Below are positions 26,749 to 35,922 of a stretch of 64,000 bases of DNA, piece by piece. The notes beneath the pieces are model-generated. The model was not told the DNA's origin. It worked only from the letters and a program-made list of their open reading frames with translations, and searched no databases. The stretch comes from Flavobacteriaceae bacterium (lineage in GTDB: Bacteria; Bacteroidota; Bacteroidia; Flavobacteriales; Flavobacteriaceae), in assembly GCA_016649715.1 (NCBI GenBank), contig JAENXC010000002.1, positions 224,650 to 288,649 of the forward strand, read 5' to 3'. The translations under genes were made by a program, and so were the position numbers. How positions within the stretch are numbered: position 1 is the stretch's first letter; each line of letters starts with the position of its first letter.

Positions 26749-27834
26749 ATGGCGGGCAATTCCTTCGGAAAAATCTTTAAACTTACCACTTTTGGCGAAT
26801 CGCACGGAGCGGCCATTGGCGGAATTATAGATGGCTGCCCCGCCGGACTTTCCCTAGATTTTAAAGCGATCAATGCTGAAATGCAACGCCGCAAACCTGG
26901 CCAATCCAGTATTGTTACTCAACGCAAAGAAGAAGACGAAGTAAAGTTTCTTTCTGGAATATTTGAAGGAAAAACCACGGGCACACCCATTGGCTTCCTT
27001 ATTGAAAATACAGACCAAAAAAGTAAGGATTACAGCCACATCAAAGATATCTACCGTCCTTCCCATGCCGATTATACATACGATAAAAAATACGGAATTC
27101 GCGACTATCGTGGCGGTGGACGATCTTCGGCACGAGAAACTGCTTGTTGGGTTGTTGCCGGTGCTATTGCAAAACAACTACTTCAGAACCCGCCTGCCGG
27201 ACGGACAGGTATAAAAATTACAGCTTATGTTTCTTCTGTAGGCGAAATGGAATTGAAGAAAAACTATTCTGAAGTTGATTTTTCAGAAATTGAAAAAAAC
27301 CCCGTCCGTTGCCCCGATGCTAAAATGGCTTCCAAGATGGAAGATTACATAAAATCAATTCGAAAAGAGGGCGATACTGTTGGTGGAACTGTTACTTGCG
27401 TAATTCAAAATGTGCCCATTGGCTTGGGCGAACCTGTTTTTGACAAACTCCACGCTGAACTTGGCAAAGCAATGCTCTCCATAAACGCCGTAAAAGGATT
27501 TGAATATGGAAGCGGTTTTGCCGGAACCATAATGAAAGGCAGCGAACACAACGATATTTTTAAAGAAGATGGCAGCACAAAAACCAATCACAGTGGCGGA
27601 ATCCAAGGTGGAATAAGCAATGGAGAAGATATTTATTTTAAAGTGGCCTTCAAACCCGTGGCTACCATTATGCAAAAACAAGAAACCATAGACAGCAAAG
27701 GAAACAAAGCCGAAGCTGAAGGTAAAGGCCGTCACGATCCCTGCGTTGTTCCGCGCGCCGTTCCTATTGTAGAGGCAATGACTGTTTTGGTTTTGGCAGA
27801 TTTTTGGTTGTTGAATAAAGTGACAAAATTGTAA
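26749..27834 (+). CDS. aroC: Chorismate synthase AroC with repeat-derived insertion
   Basis: The 361-residue protein is a complete chorismate synthase: [28 protein letters not shown] at the N-terminus, [26 protein letters not shown] near residue 130, and [20 protein letters not shown] at the C-terminus, with the His and Arg residues that bind FMN and EPSP. It converts 5-enolpyruvylshikimate-3-phosphate to chorismate in the cytosol. Residues about 147-154 (NPPAGRTG), just after the AIAKQLL helix, are the translation of palindrome R1 at 27188-27210. The insert keeps the frame and lies between a helix and the strand IKITAYV, so the enzyme probably still folds. Confidence 0.95.
   Translation: MAGNSFGKIFKLTTFGESHGAAIGGIIDGCPAGLSLDFKAINAEMQRRKPGQSSIVTQRKEEDEVKFLSGIFEGKTTGTPIGFLIENTDQKSKDYSHIKDIYRPSHADYTYDKKYGIRDYRGGGRSSARETACWVVAGAIAKQLLQNPPAGRTGIKITAYVSSVGEMELKKNYSEVDFSEIEKNPVRCPDAKMASKMEDYIKSIRKEGDTVGGTVTCVIQNVPIGLGEPVFDKLHAELGKAMLSINAVKGFEYGSGFAGTIMKGSEHNDIFKEDGSTKTNHSGGIQGGISNGEDIYFKVAFKPVATIMQKQETIDSKGNKAEAEGKGRHDPCVVPRAVPIVEAMTVLVLADFWLLNKVTKL
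27188..27210. repeat. Dispersed palindrome R1 in frame inside aroC
   Basis: CCGCCTGCCGGACGGACAGG is a slightly diverged copy and reads as PPAGRTG in the protein. Confidence 0.8.
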
Positions 27835-27923
27835 TATACAATGTCGAAATATTAAAAATTAAATAAAATTAAATTAAACTCAAATTCGCCTAAATTCAAA
27901 GGTCTAACGACTAATATCTATAA

Positions 27924-29369
27924 ATGAAAAAACTCGCGCTACACTGGAAAATAATCATTGGACTCGTTTTAGGTATAATCTGGGCCTTGCTTTCCAGCAA
28001 AATGGGATGGAGCAATTTTACCATCAATTGGATAGCGCCTTTTGGAACCATATTCATCAATCTTTTAAAATTAATTGCCGTGCCTTTGGTTTTGGTCTCC
28101 ATTATCAGCGGAGTGACGAACATTGGCGACGCATCCAGTTTGGGGCGAATGGGAGGGAAGACCTTGCTTGCTTATTTGTTGACAACGCTGTTTGCGGTCA
28201 GTTTGGGATTGGTTTTGGTAAATGCCATAAAACCCGGAAAATTGATTGATGAACAAAGCAGGATTGACAACCGGATAAGTTATGAAATCTGGGCGGCCTC
28301 CGAAGGACACCCTGTGAAAGATGGAATAAATTATTTACAGGACCCCGCTTTCTTTGAGCGTGCACAGAAAATCACAGATCTTTCGAGAGGTGAATTGAAA
28401 GATGCTTCGGTTACCGAAAAAATGCACACTGCCGAAAAAGCCAAAGAAGGTACACCATTACAGCCTTTAGTAGATTTGGTTCCCGAAAACTTTTTCTATT
28501 CGTTGTCAGACAATGGATTGATGCTCCAAATTATTTTCTTCGGAATATTTTTTGGGATTTGCCTTTTATTGATTCCCAATGAAAAATCGCATCCTGTTAC
28601 AGCCTTTATGGACAGTGCCATGGAAGTATTTTTAAAAATGGTGGATTTGGTAATGCAGGCCGCGCCTTTCTTCGTGTTTGCTTTGTTGGCAGGCGTTGTA
28701 AGCAAGATGGCAGGCGATAATATTGGGAAGGTATACGAAATTTTTAAAGGTTTAAGTTGGTATTCCCTCACTGTGTTTTTGGGATTGATGATAATGATTT
28801 TTATTGTCTATCCTTTATTGTTGAAATTGTTTGTGAAAATAGTGCCCTATAAAGGATTTTTTAAAGCAATGGCACCCGCTCAGACCTTGGCGTTTTCAAC
28901 TTCAAGTAGCGCAGCCACACTGCCCGTAACTATGGAATGTGTAGAAGAAAACCTAGGTGTGGACAAAAAAATAACCAGCTTTGTGTTACCTATTGGCGCT
29001 ACCGTAAATATGGACGGCACTTGTCTTTATCAAGCCGTTGCAGTTGTATTTCTTGCGCAGTTGCATATGATTGACCTCACAATGGGACAACAATTAACAA
29101 TTGTTCTGACCGCTACTTTGGCTTCCATTGGTTCCGCTGCGGTGCCGAGCGCGGGATTGGTGATGCTTATTGTCGTTTTGGAATCGGTTGGGTTGAACCC
29201 AGCTTGGATAGCCATAATCTTCCCAGTAGATAGAATTTTGGATATGTTCCGTACGGTAGTTAATGTTACTGGCGATGCCACGGTTTGTACCATTATTGCC
29301 AAAGGCGAAGGGATGCTCAATTATGAACCCCAAGAAAATCCTTCCGAAACTTTTGATTTGGATTCTTAA
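27924..29369 (+). CDS. Dicarboxylate/amino acid:cation symporter (DAACS, GltP/DctA-like)
   Basis: The 481-residue membrane protein has the DAACS signatures: AFSTSSSAATLPVTMECVEENLG (re-entrant serine-rich loop), IGATVNMDGTCLYQAVAVVFLAQ (the NMDGT substrate/sodium motif) and a helix ending DRILDMFRTVVNVTGDA. Such carriers import glutamate, aspartate or C4-dicarboxylates with protons or sodium ions at the inner membrane. An insert of about 75 residues between spans 3 and 4 (IDEQSRIDNRISYEIWAASE onward) is longer than in GltP. The residues seen do not decide between dicarboxylate and amino acid. Confidence 0.92.
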   Translation: MKKLALHWKIIIGLVLGIIWALLSSKMGWSNFTINWIAPFGTIFINLLKLIAVPLVLVSIISGVTNIGDASSLGRMGGKTLLAYLLTTLFAVSLGLVLVNAIKPGKLIDEQSRIDNRISYEIWAASEGHPVKDGINYLQDPAFFERAQKITDLSRGELKDASVTEKMHTAEKAKEGTPLQPLVDLVPENFFYSLSDNGLMLQIIFFGIFFGICLLLIPNEKSHPVTAFMDSAMEVFLKMVDLVMQAAPFFVFALLAGVVSKMAGDNIGKVYEIFKGLSWYSLTVFLGLMIMIFIVYPLLLKLFVKIVPYKGFFKAMAPAQTLAFSTSSSAATLPVTMECVEENLGVDKKITSFVLPIGATVNMDGTCLYQAVAVVFLAQLHMIDLTMGQQLTIVLTATLASIGSAAVPSAGLVMLIVVLESVGLNPAWIAIIFPVDRILDMFRTVVNVTGDATVCTIIAKGEGMLNYEPQENPSETFDLDS

Positions 29370-29535
29370 TTTTTAGAGTTATTAATGAATATGTAAAAAT
29401 TTCATTTTTAACAAATTACGTTTTGCACAAAAAAAAAAATTATTAATTTTGATTATTACTTCTCCCCGGCAATAAGTGCCCGATCTAAGTTTTTTTTTGA
29501 CTTTACCTTCTTAGCTATGACTAAATATCATAGTT

Positions 29536-30324
29536 ATGAAAAAATTTATCTTATTATTATGTGCCTGCCTTACCATTGGAAATGTGTTTGGCCAAGTGGG
29601 GATTGGAACCGTAAATCCCACTAATTCTTCAATGCTTGAAGTTAGCAGTACTTCAGATGGCGGGCTTACTTATAAAGGGTTAATGCCGCCAAGAGTAGAA
29701 GTCGCTTCTCAAAGGGATTTGATAAACCCCTCAACAAATGATGCAGGTCTAATGATTTTTGTGGAATCTATTGGATGTCTGCAGATTTGGAACGGAACCA
29801 GTTGGGAAAACATTTATTGTTTGGACACAATTGCTGTGGAACCGTGGATCAATGAGTTTCATTATGACAATATGGGTGGGGACGTTGGGGAGTTTGTAGA
29901 AATTGTTGGACCAGCTGGATTGGATTTAAGCAATTATCGGTTATTATTTTATAATGGAAGTAATGGACAATCCAATTATGGACTAAATTTATCTGGAATT
30001 ATTGATGACGAATCTAACAATTATGGAGCAATAGATTTTTATCCTACATCTATACAAAATGATATGGAAGGCATTGCATTGATTAAATTATCAAATAGTC
30101 AAGTTTTACAATTTATAAGTTATGAAGGAAGTTTTACGGCAACAAATAATGTGGCTAATGGAATGACCTCTATAGATATAGGTGTTGAAGAATCTGACAC
30201 GACTACCCCAATTGGGTTTTCTTTACGATTAACAGGAACCGGAAATACTTATGACGATTTTATCTGGAATGCCCCCGCAAATGACTCTCCGGGAGATTTA
30301 AATGATGGGCAAAATATTAATTAA
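29536..30324 (+). CDS. Secreted protein with lamin-tail-like domain
   Basis: A signal peptide (MKKFILLLCACLTIGNVFG) is followed by VGIGTVNPTNSSMLEVSSTSDG and GLMPPR, a leader that recurs in many exported Bacteroidetes proteins. From about residue 100 the sequence reads WINEFHYDNMGGDVGEFVEIVGPAGLDLSNYRLLFYNGSNG, which fits the lamin-tail domain often attached to extracellular nucleases and adhesins. No catalytic domain is present. A surface or structural role is likely but not shown. Its stop overlaps the convergent DCC gene stop by four bases. Confidence 0.68.
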   Translation: MKKFILLLCACLTIGNVFGQVGIGTVNPTNSSMLEVSSTSDGGLTYKGLMPPRVEVASQRDLINPSTNDAGLMIFVESIGCLQIWNGTSWENIYCLDTIAVEPWINEFHYDNMGGDVGEFVEIVGPAGLDLSNYRLLFYNGSNGQSNYGLNLSGIIDDESNNYGAIDFYPTSIQNDMEGIALIKLSNSQVLQFISYEGSFTATNNVANGMTSIDIGVEESDTTTPIGFSLRLTGTGNTYDDFIWNAPANDSPGDLNDGQNIN

Positions 30325-30722
30325 AGAAATTTTGTCCTCAATTCCGAAGTGGGAATCATACAGCTCTCCTTCTTCCCAAACCATTTATAGCGGTTACGGG
30401 CGATGAAATCGTACACCGCATTTCTAATGATTTTTGGAACAATCATAAAACCAAAAAGTAGGGGATAAGCGCCCGAAAGCTGTTTGGCAATGTGAAGCGC
30501 CGCCGATGATTTTTCGTAGTGTTTTTCTCCATCAATAAGAATGATGGAATCTACTTTTGAAGTATCAATACTGAATTTTGAAACAAGCTCTTTCCCTATT
30601 TCGCTTTGAAGTGTCGCAAATTTGAAGACATCCTCTTTATCGTGCCGAATAACAAAATTGACCGAGCTATTGCAGAGATTGCAAACACCATCGAAGAGGA
30701 TTATTTTGTAATCATTGACCAT
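30321..30722 (-). CDS. DCC-family thiol-disulfide oxidoreductase (DUF393)
   Basis: The 133-residue protein starts with YKIILFDGVCNLCNSSVNFVIRHD, which contains the DxxCxxC signature of the family, then FKFATLQSEIGKEL and a conserved basic tail (YDFIARNRYKWFGKKESCMIP). It has a thioredoxin-like fold and probably a redox role, but the partner is unknown. The 3' end overlaps the end of the convergent lamin-tail gene. A TTCCAAAT repeat lies upstream. Confidence 0.87.
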   Translation of the reverse strand: MVNDYKIILFDGVCNLCNSSVNFVIRHDKEDVFKFATLQSEIGKELVSKFSIDTSKVDSIILIDGEKHYEKSSAALHIAKQLSGAYPLLFGFMIVPKIIRNAVYDFIARNRYKWFGKKESCMIPTSELRTKFL

Positions 30723-30732
30723 AAATTGTTAT

Positions 30733-30875
30733 AAAATTCCAAATTTCAAGCGCCAAATTCCAAATAAAACCCAAAAAACAAATCTCAAAACTTAAAAAGT
30801 ATATATTGAAATTAACCCCTTTGATTTTTGATTTTTTGGAAATTGAGTATTATTTGGAATTTGGAATTTGAATTT
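30733..30875. repeat. Dispersed repeat R4 (AATTCCAAAT / ATTTGGAATT)
   Basis: AAATTCCAAATTTC and CCAAATTCCAAATA lie at 30733-30770, and ATTTGGAATTTGGAATTTG lies at 30850-30872, so the two groups are inverted relatives across the intergenic space between the DCC and MutS2 genes. Confidence 0.6.
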
Positions 30876-30888
30876 TATTGCTTTATAA

Positions 30889-33084
30889 CTATACTTTTTC
30901 TAATTCTTCCATGTTAACGTTGGTCGTGAACATTCCGTAATTAACAATTGCCTTATTTTTTTCAATAGTATCAATAGTGCCTATGGCTCTACCGTCTATC
31001 ATTCTAACTCTGTCGCCAATTTTTAATGTAACCTTTGGTTTTGGTGGAGGCAGTTTTTTAGCTATTTCCTTTTCCACCTTTTTTCGTTCGCGGATTACTT
31101 CAACTTTTTGCTCAACTTCTTTAATGATCTTTTGTTCTTTGACTTTTACAGCTTTTTTTACTTTTGGCGCAAGCTTTTTTCGTTTGCTATTTTCAATCAT
31201 TACCAGCTTCATCAATTCGTCAATCAACTGCTTTTTCTGTTTGTTGTTGAAATATTTTTCGGAAAGCGCATCAACTTTCTTCCCCAAACTGATGAGCTTT
31301 TGGTTTGCATCAAACAGTTCTTGGTAGCTCTCAAGTTTGTCCTGTACTTTAGCGTTTACTTCTTCCAGTTGCTTGCCTTCAACGCGAGCTTTTTGCTCTT
31401 CATTTTTTAAAGATTCTGAAGTTTTTCTAAGGTTTGAGCGCTCTTTTTGTAAGTTGGCAATGGTCTTGTCAAAACGCACTTTCCCGCCTTCAATCTTTTT
31501 CTTTGCCCTATTTATAAGGCTGTAGGGAATACCGTTTTTCTGTGCAACTTCAAACGTATAACTGCTTCCGGCTTCGCCCAAATGCAAATGATAGAGCGGT
31601 TCCAACGATTTATTGTCAAACTGCATGTTGGCATTGATCACGTGCGGCAGTTCGTTCGCCAACAGTTTCAAGTTTGTGTAGTGCGTCGTGATTATTCCGA
31701 AAGCTTCCCGCTCGTAAAAAACTTCCAAAAAGGTTTCAGCCAAAGCGCCGCCTAGTTCGGGATCGCTTCCGGTTCCAAATTCATCAATTAAAAAAAGTGT
31801 TTTCTTATCGCACTTTTTTAGGAAATGGTTCATTTTTTTCAAACGATAACTATAGGTGCTCAAATGGTTTTCGATAGATTGGTTATCGCCAATATCTGTC
31901 AAAATCCGTTTAAAAAAACACATTTCGCTTTGTGGCTCAGCGGAGATTAGCAAGCCACTCTGAAGCATAACTTGCAGCAGCCCAACAGTTTTTAGCGTAA
32001 TACTTTTTCCGCCAGCATTTGGTCCAGAGATTACGATTATCCTTTTGTCAGGAACCAATTCAATGCTCTGCGGAAATGTTTTTTCTTTCCGTTTATTGTT
32101 TGAAACCAACAACAGCGGGTGAAACGCCTTTTGAAGTGAAATCCTTTTTTCCGCCTGTCCGCTATTTGCGTGGAAAGTTAGAATTGGTAAAACCCCGTTT
32201 ATTTTCAAAGCGTATTTCGCTTTTGCGTAAAGCACGTCCATCGCTATCAAATATTCCTGATAACTTGACAGCAGCTCGGTATGCGGACGTACAAACTCAG
32301 TCAAAGCTTTTAGAATGCGTTTTATTTCTTCGTCTTCCTCATATAATAGATTACTCAGTTCATTAGCATATTCAAGGGTTTCCTGCGGTTCTATGTAAAC
32401 AATGCTTCCGGTTTTTGAACTGCCCAAAACTGCACCTCTCACTTTTTTTCGGTGCATAGCCTTTACAGCAAGCACTCTTCTGTTTTCAACAACAGACTCG
32501 CGGATTTCATCCAAATAATCGTTTTGTATGTATTGCGAAAGTGCTTTTGTGAAAGAGGAATTGATCTTTCCCTTCACGACATTTAATCTTCTGCGAATCG
32601 TACCGAGTTCCGTAGAGGCATCATCTTTTATTTCGCCGTATTTGTCAACGCGCTTATTTATTTCTTCGGAAATGATTGGGGTGTAGCTTACTTCTTCAGA
32701 AAACGAATTTAAATGAATGTAGAATTCCTCAAATTTTTTAAAGAATTTCAGAAGAATTCGAGTGGTTTCTGAAATAGAAAGAATTTTTCGAAACCCAGAA
32801 ATTTCCAAAGTGCTGTTTTCAATATCGAGCAAACGAAGTTCCCTAAAAATAGGGTCGAAGCCGTGGTTTGGGATTTGGTTGTCGCCCTCAAAAGAAGCGG
32901 TGAATTCCTTGACGCGTTGCAGTTCGGGCTCAATTTCGTCAAAATCGTGAAACGGAATGATGGAAAGCACTTTTTCGCGACCCGGTTCCGTAACGCAGTT
33001 TTCAGAAACTTGGCGCAGCACCGAAGGAAATTCGAGGTCTTCTAAAGTTTTAGTGTCTATACGGGCTTTCCGTTTTATTTCCAT
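30889..33084 (-). CDS. mutS2: MutS2-type endonuclease/ATPase without Smr domain
   Basis: Residues 1-300 match the MutS core and clamp (RKARIDTKTLEDLEFPSVLRQVSENC at the start). The ATPase follows with Walker A ISGPNAGGKSITLKTVGLLQ, FLIDEFGTGSDPELGGALAE as Walker B, and THYTNLKLLA. A long coiled coil with many Lys and Glu (about 520-660) precedes a KOW-like end (GDRVRMIDGRAIGTIDTI). The C-terminal Smr nuclease domain of canonical MutS2 is absent, so it may act on ribosomes or recombination intermediates without that activity. I chose the ATG at 33082-33084, because the promoter puts the transcript start near 33104. Confidence 0.88.
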   Translation of the reverse strand: MEIKRKARIDTKTLEDLEFPSVLRQVSENCVTEPGREKVLSIIPFHDFDEIEPELQRVKEFTASFEGDNQIPNHGFDPIFRELRLLDIENSTLEISGFRKILSISETTRILLKFFKKFEEFYIHLNSFSEEVSYTPIISEEINKRVDKYGEIKDDASTELGTIRRRLNVVKGKINSSFTKALSQYIQNDYLDEIRESVVENRRVLAVKAMHRKKVRGAVLGSSKTGSIVYIEPQETLEYANELSNLLYEEDEEIKRILKALTEFVRPHTELLSSYQEYLIAMDVLYAKAKYALKINGVLPILTFHANSGQAEKRISLQKAFHPLLLVSNNKRKEKTFPQSIELVPDKRIIVISGPNAGGKSITLKTVGLLQVMLQSGLLISAEPQSEMCFFKRILTDIGDNQSIENHLSTYSYRLKKMNHFLKKCDKKTLFLIDEFGTGSDPELGGALAETFLEVFYEREAFGIITTHYTNLKLLANELPHVINANMQFDNKSLEPLYHLHLGEAGSSYTFEVAQKNGIPYSLINRAKKKIEGGKVRFDKTIANLQKERSNLRKTSESLKNEEQKARVEGKQLEEVNAKVQDKLESYQELFDANQKLISLGKKVDALSEKYFNNKQKKQLIDELMKLVMIENSKRKKLAPKVKKAVKVKEQKIIKEVEQKVEVIRERKKVEKEIAKKLPPPKPKVTLKIGDRVRMIDGRAIGTIDTIEKNKAIVNYGMFTTNVNMEELEKV

Positions 33085-33109
33085 TAATTTTACTTTTTCA
33101 ACAATCATA

Positions 33110-33136
33110 CAAAAGTAAGGATAATGGAGGTAACAA
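33110..33136 (-). promoter_or_regulatory. Promoter of mutS2
   Basis: On the minus strand TTG (33134-33136), a 16-base spacer and TACTTTTG (33110-33117) match TTG/TAnnTTTG. It overlaps the start of ung and supports the downstream mutS2 start at 33084. Confidence 0.5.
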
Positions 33137-33789
33137 TCGAACCTGGATGGAAGGCGATTTTAAAGGATGAATTTGAAAAACCGTATTTTAAAAATTTAGC
33201 GGAATTCGTAAAAAATGAATATTCTTCAACAAAATGTTTTCCACCGGGAAAGGAGATATTTTCGGCCTTTAACCATACGCCTTTTGAGGAGGTAAAAGTT
33301 GTTATAATAGGGCAGGACCCGTATCACGGACCGGGACAAGCTCACGGTTTGTGTTTTTCTGTTGGGGAAAATGTAGCTGTTCCGCCTTCGCTAAAAAATA
33401 TTTTTGAAGAAATAAAAACCGATATAGGCACTCCAGTTCCGAAAAACGGAAACTTGAAGCGTTGGGCTGACCAAGGCGTTTTATTGCTGAATGCAACCTT
33501 AACGGTTCGGGCAAATCAGGCTGGAAGTCATCAAAATAAAGGTTGGGAGCAATTTACGGATGCCGTAAATGAAAAACTTTCTATGGAAAGAGAAGGATTG
33601 GTCTTCCTACTTTGGGGAGGTCCCGCAAAAAAGAAAGGTGCTAAAATTGACACTTCAAAACATTTGGTGCTAACAAGTGGACATCCTTCGCCATTGGCAG
33701 CAAATAGAGGCTATTGGTTCAGAAATAAACACTTCAGCAAAACAAATGAATATTTAAAACTCAATAGTAAAAAACCTATTGATTGGTAA
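33124..33789 (+). CDS. ung: Uracil-DNA glycosylase (family 1)
   Basis: The 221-residue protein has all family-1 motifs: VVIIGQDPYHGPGQAHGLCFSV with the catalytic Asp, VLLLNATLTVRANQAGSHQNKGWE, FLLWGGPAKKKG and LTSGHPSPLAANRGYW with the His of the minor-groove loop. It removes uracil from DNA to start base-excision repair. It is divergent from mutS2; only 15 bases separate the track starts. Repeat R2 lies directly after its stop. Confidence 0.96.
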   Translation: MEVTIEPGWKAILKDEFEKPYFKNLAEFVKNEYSSTKCFPPGKEIFSAFNHTPFEEVKVVIIGQDPYHGPGQAHGLCFSVGENVAVPPSLKNIFEEIKTDIGTPVPKNGNLKRWADQGVLLLNATLTVRANQAGSHQNKGWEQFTDAVNEKLSMEREGLVFLLWGGPAKKKGAKIDTSKHLVLTSGHPSPLAANRGYWFRNKHFSKTNEYLKLNSKKPIDW

Positions 33790-33790
33790 T

Positions 33791-33811
33791 ACTTCGACTT
33801 CGCTCAGTAAC
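33791..33811. repeat. Dispersed repeat R2
   Basis: ACTTCGACTTCGCTCAGTAA is a copy of the CTTCGACTNCGCTCAG family, next to the ung stop. Confidence 0.7.
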
Positions 33812-33879
33812 CTACAATGGGATAATTTCAATAAATAATAAAGAATAAAAATTAAAGAATAGAAACGGGGAGAAATTTT

Positions 33880-33987
33880 CTATTCTTCTTCTGGTACTTC
33901 GGGTTCGGTTGCGTCATTACAGCTAAACTGCAACAACAAGAAGTTTGTGACTAACAACGCCCCCAAAACGATTAAAAAAGTAGTCAT
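33880..33987 (-). CDS. 35-residue single-span membrane protein, hypothetical
   Basis: This frame, too short for the track, reads MTTFLIVLGALLVTNFLLLQ, then FSCND and an acidic tail ending in EEE. The hydrophobic stretch fits one membrane span, with the acidic end opposite. The shape is a complete small membrane protein rather than a broken gene. It sits between ung and the next minus-strand gene. No function can be given, and the coding claim rests only on this shape. Confidence 0.5.
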   Translation of the reverse strand: MTTFLIVLGALLVTNFLLLQFSCNDATEPEVPEEE

Positions 33988-34042
33988 AATACTTGGTTTT
34001 ATATAGACAAGATGCACGTTCCACTTCTGGGTTGCGTAAATA

Positions 34043-34909
34043 TTAAGATTTTTTTTGGAAATTCTGTAAGATGCTGTCTTCCTTGATTTTATTTTTAATT
34101 AAATCGAGCTCCAAGAGTTTTTGTTGAATGTTTTCCAGCTCCTTTGAAGTCAATTGGCGGTCACTCCATTCAGTTAATGAGAGCCACTCGCGCACGTCCT
34201 CTATTTTTTGGCCGTAACGTTTGGAAATCATTTCATCAATATTTGCAAGTGTTTTAAAATTGTCGGTGACGGAATTTATTACTTCCAAAATTGATTTCAC
34301 GCTTTCAGTCTCATTTTCCAAAACATCATTACGAACGGCAATTACAAAACTGGGCCACGGAGTAGGGGATTCGCCTATCAAACGGAAGGTGCCGTTGTCC
34401 ACGTGTGGTTTGGTCATAAATTTTTCCCACATAAAGTAATCGCCGTTTCCTTTGGGAAGTCCTTCCAAAGCACCATCCAAATCTTTAATTACCTTAAAAT
34501 TCAAATCGTTTTTTAAATCCCAATTGAGGTTTTCAGCATTCACGAAAGCCATTAAATGAGAGCCGGAGCCGTAACGACTTATTGCGGCTTCCGTTCCTTT
34601 CAAATCTGAAACTGTTTTATAGTCTGAACTGGCTGCAACGTGGATTCCCCAAAGCAAAGGCGATTTTATAAAAACCTGTACTATCTTGCTATCATTGCCG
34701 TTTATAATATCGCGAACCATTCCTTCGGTAAGAATTACGGCCATATCAATTTTCTTTTCCCGCAGCGCGCGACACATTTGACCCGTTCCGCCCGGATAAT
34801 CTTTCCAACGCAGCTCAATTCCTTTTTCGTTGAATTTCTTGTCGCGAAGTGCAATATACCAGGGCAAGTTGAAATGTTCTGGCACACCGCCGATTAGAAA
34901 TTTTTTCAT
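34043..34909 (-). CDS. Cytosolic periplasmic-binding-protein-like protein
   Basis: The 288-residue protein has no signal peptide. It has the type II binding-protein layout: LIGGVPEHFNLPWYIAL at the start, RWKDYPGGTGQMCRALREKKIDMAVILTEGMVRD, LKGTEAAISRYGSGSHLMAFV and TPWPSFVIAVRNDVLENE. Such folds bind small ligands; related intracellular members include enzymes such as MqnA. The start overlaps the nucleoside phosphorylase stop in ATGA, so the two are co-translated, which hints at a nucleoside-derived ligand. That link is only by position. Confidence 0.7.
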   Translation of the reverse strand: MKKFLIGGVPEHFNLPWYIALRDKKFNEKGIELRWKDYPGGTGQMCRALREKKIDMAVILTEGMVRDIINGNDSKIVQVFIKSPLLWGIHVAASSDYKTVSDLKGTEAAISRYGSGSHLMAFVNAENLNWDLKNDLNFKVIKDLDGALEGLPKGNGDYFMWEKFMTKPHVDNGTFRLIGESPTPWPSFVIAVRNDVLENETESVKSILEVINSVTDNFKTLANIDEMISKRYGQKIEDVREWLSLTEWSDRQLTSKELENIQQKLLELDLIKNKIKEDSILQNFQKKS

Positions 34910-35787
34910 GCTACAATTTTTCCCAAAGTGTATTGTATAAGTGCATCTATGGTTTTTGATGCGTCTTTACTGAACGTTCCCGAAGCTCGGTTGGCTACAA
35001 TTGCGTTCATTGAAAGTGCTCGGTGGCCCAGCAATTTGGCCAACCCATACATCGTGGCAGTTTCCATTTCCAAGTTTGTTATTTTTTTCTTTTTGTAGCG
35101 GAAAGTGGTCAGCTTTTCGTTGAGATTTTCATCCTTCAATTTCGCCCGAAGCACACGGCCTTGCGGCCCATAAAATCCGACATTGGTAATGGTTATACCT
35201 TGAATGGTTTTTTCCGAAGTGAACTTTTTGAGCAAAGTTTTATCGGCTTCCACTGCGTAGGGAACCGAATTGTCTGGATTCCACTGCGTGTGGTCTATAA
35301 ACGATTGTGCAAAATCGCGATTGAAAATTTTATCGGTTTTGTCGTAATAGTGCATCACGTTATCTAAACCAATTCCTATAACGCTTATTAAAAAGCTATC
35401 CACTTCAACTTCGGGAGTTAACCCCCCAGAAGTGCCAATTCTAATAATATCAAGCGATGTCAGCTTTTTCTTGACCTGCCGCTTTTCAAAATCAATGTTT
35501 ACCAAAGCGTCGAGTTCATTGAAAACAATGTCAATATTATCCGGGCCAATTCCGGTGGAAATTACGCTAATAGGCTTTCCTTTATAAGTTCCCGTATGTG
35601 TTTTGAATTCGCGATGTTCGGCCTTGGTTTCAATAGTGTCAAAATACTTTGAAACTTCTGCCACACGCCCCGGATCGCCAACGGTTATGATGGTTTGGGC
35701 CAACTGGGAAGGGGCAAGGTCTAAATGATAGATTTTGCCTTCGGGCGTCAATATTAGTTCACTGGGCTTTATGGTTTCTGGTTTCAA
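34906..35787 (-). CDS. Nucleoside phosphorylase (uridine phosphorylase-like)
   Basis: The 293-residue protein carries VGDPGRVAEVSKYFD near the N-terminus (phosphate/ribose loop), ISVISTGIGPDNIDIVFNEL, IRIGTSGGLTPEVEVDSFLIS and the sugar-binding NLEMETATMYGLAKLLGHRALSMNAIVANR with the Met-Glu pair. It should cleave a nucleoside with phosphate in the cytosol. Uridine is the usual substrate of this group, but specificity is not certain. The start is TTG inside dispersed repeat R6, giving KPETIKPSE; the IKPSE residues that follow look native. It is coupled to the binding-protein-like gene behind it. Confidence 0.87.
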   Translation of the reverse strand: MKPETIKPSELILTPEGKIYHLDLAPSQLAQTIITVGDPGRVAEVSKYFDTIETKAEHREFKTHTGTYKGKPISVISTGIGPDNIDIVFNELDALVNIDFEKRQVKKKLTSLDIIRIGTSGGLTPEVEVDSFLISVIGIGLDNVMHYYDKTDKIFNRDFAQSFIDHTQWNPDNSVPYAVEADKTLLKKFTSEKTIQGITITNVGFYGPQGRVLRAKLKDENLNEKLTTFRYKKKKITNLEMETATMYGLAKLLGHRALSMNAIVANRASGTFSKDASKTIDALIQYTLGKIVA

Positions 35788-35799
35788 GTTTCTGGTTTA
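35773..35799. repeat. Dispersed repeat R6, copy at nucleoside phosphorylase start
   Basis: TTTCTGGTTTCAAGTTTCTGG matches the copy at 4014-4042 and supplies the TTG start and the first four codons. Confidence 0.7.
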
Positions 35800-35922
35800 T
35801 TTTATTGTTTCAAGTTGTAGAAGTTGATAAGTTTAGAAGTATGAAGCAATTATATATTTTTTTTAGAGCTAACCGCCACTGCCAACTACTACTTTATTAT
35901 TTTTGAACACTGAACACTTTTT

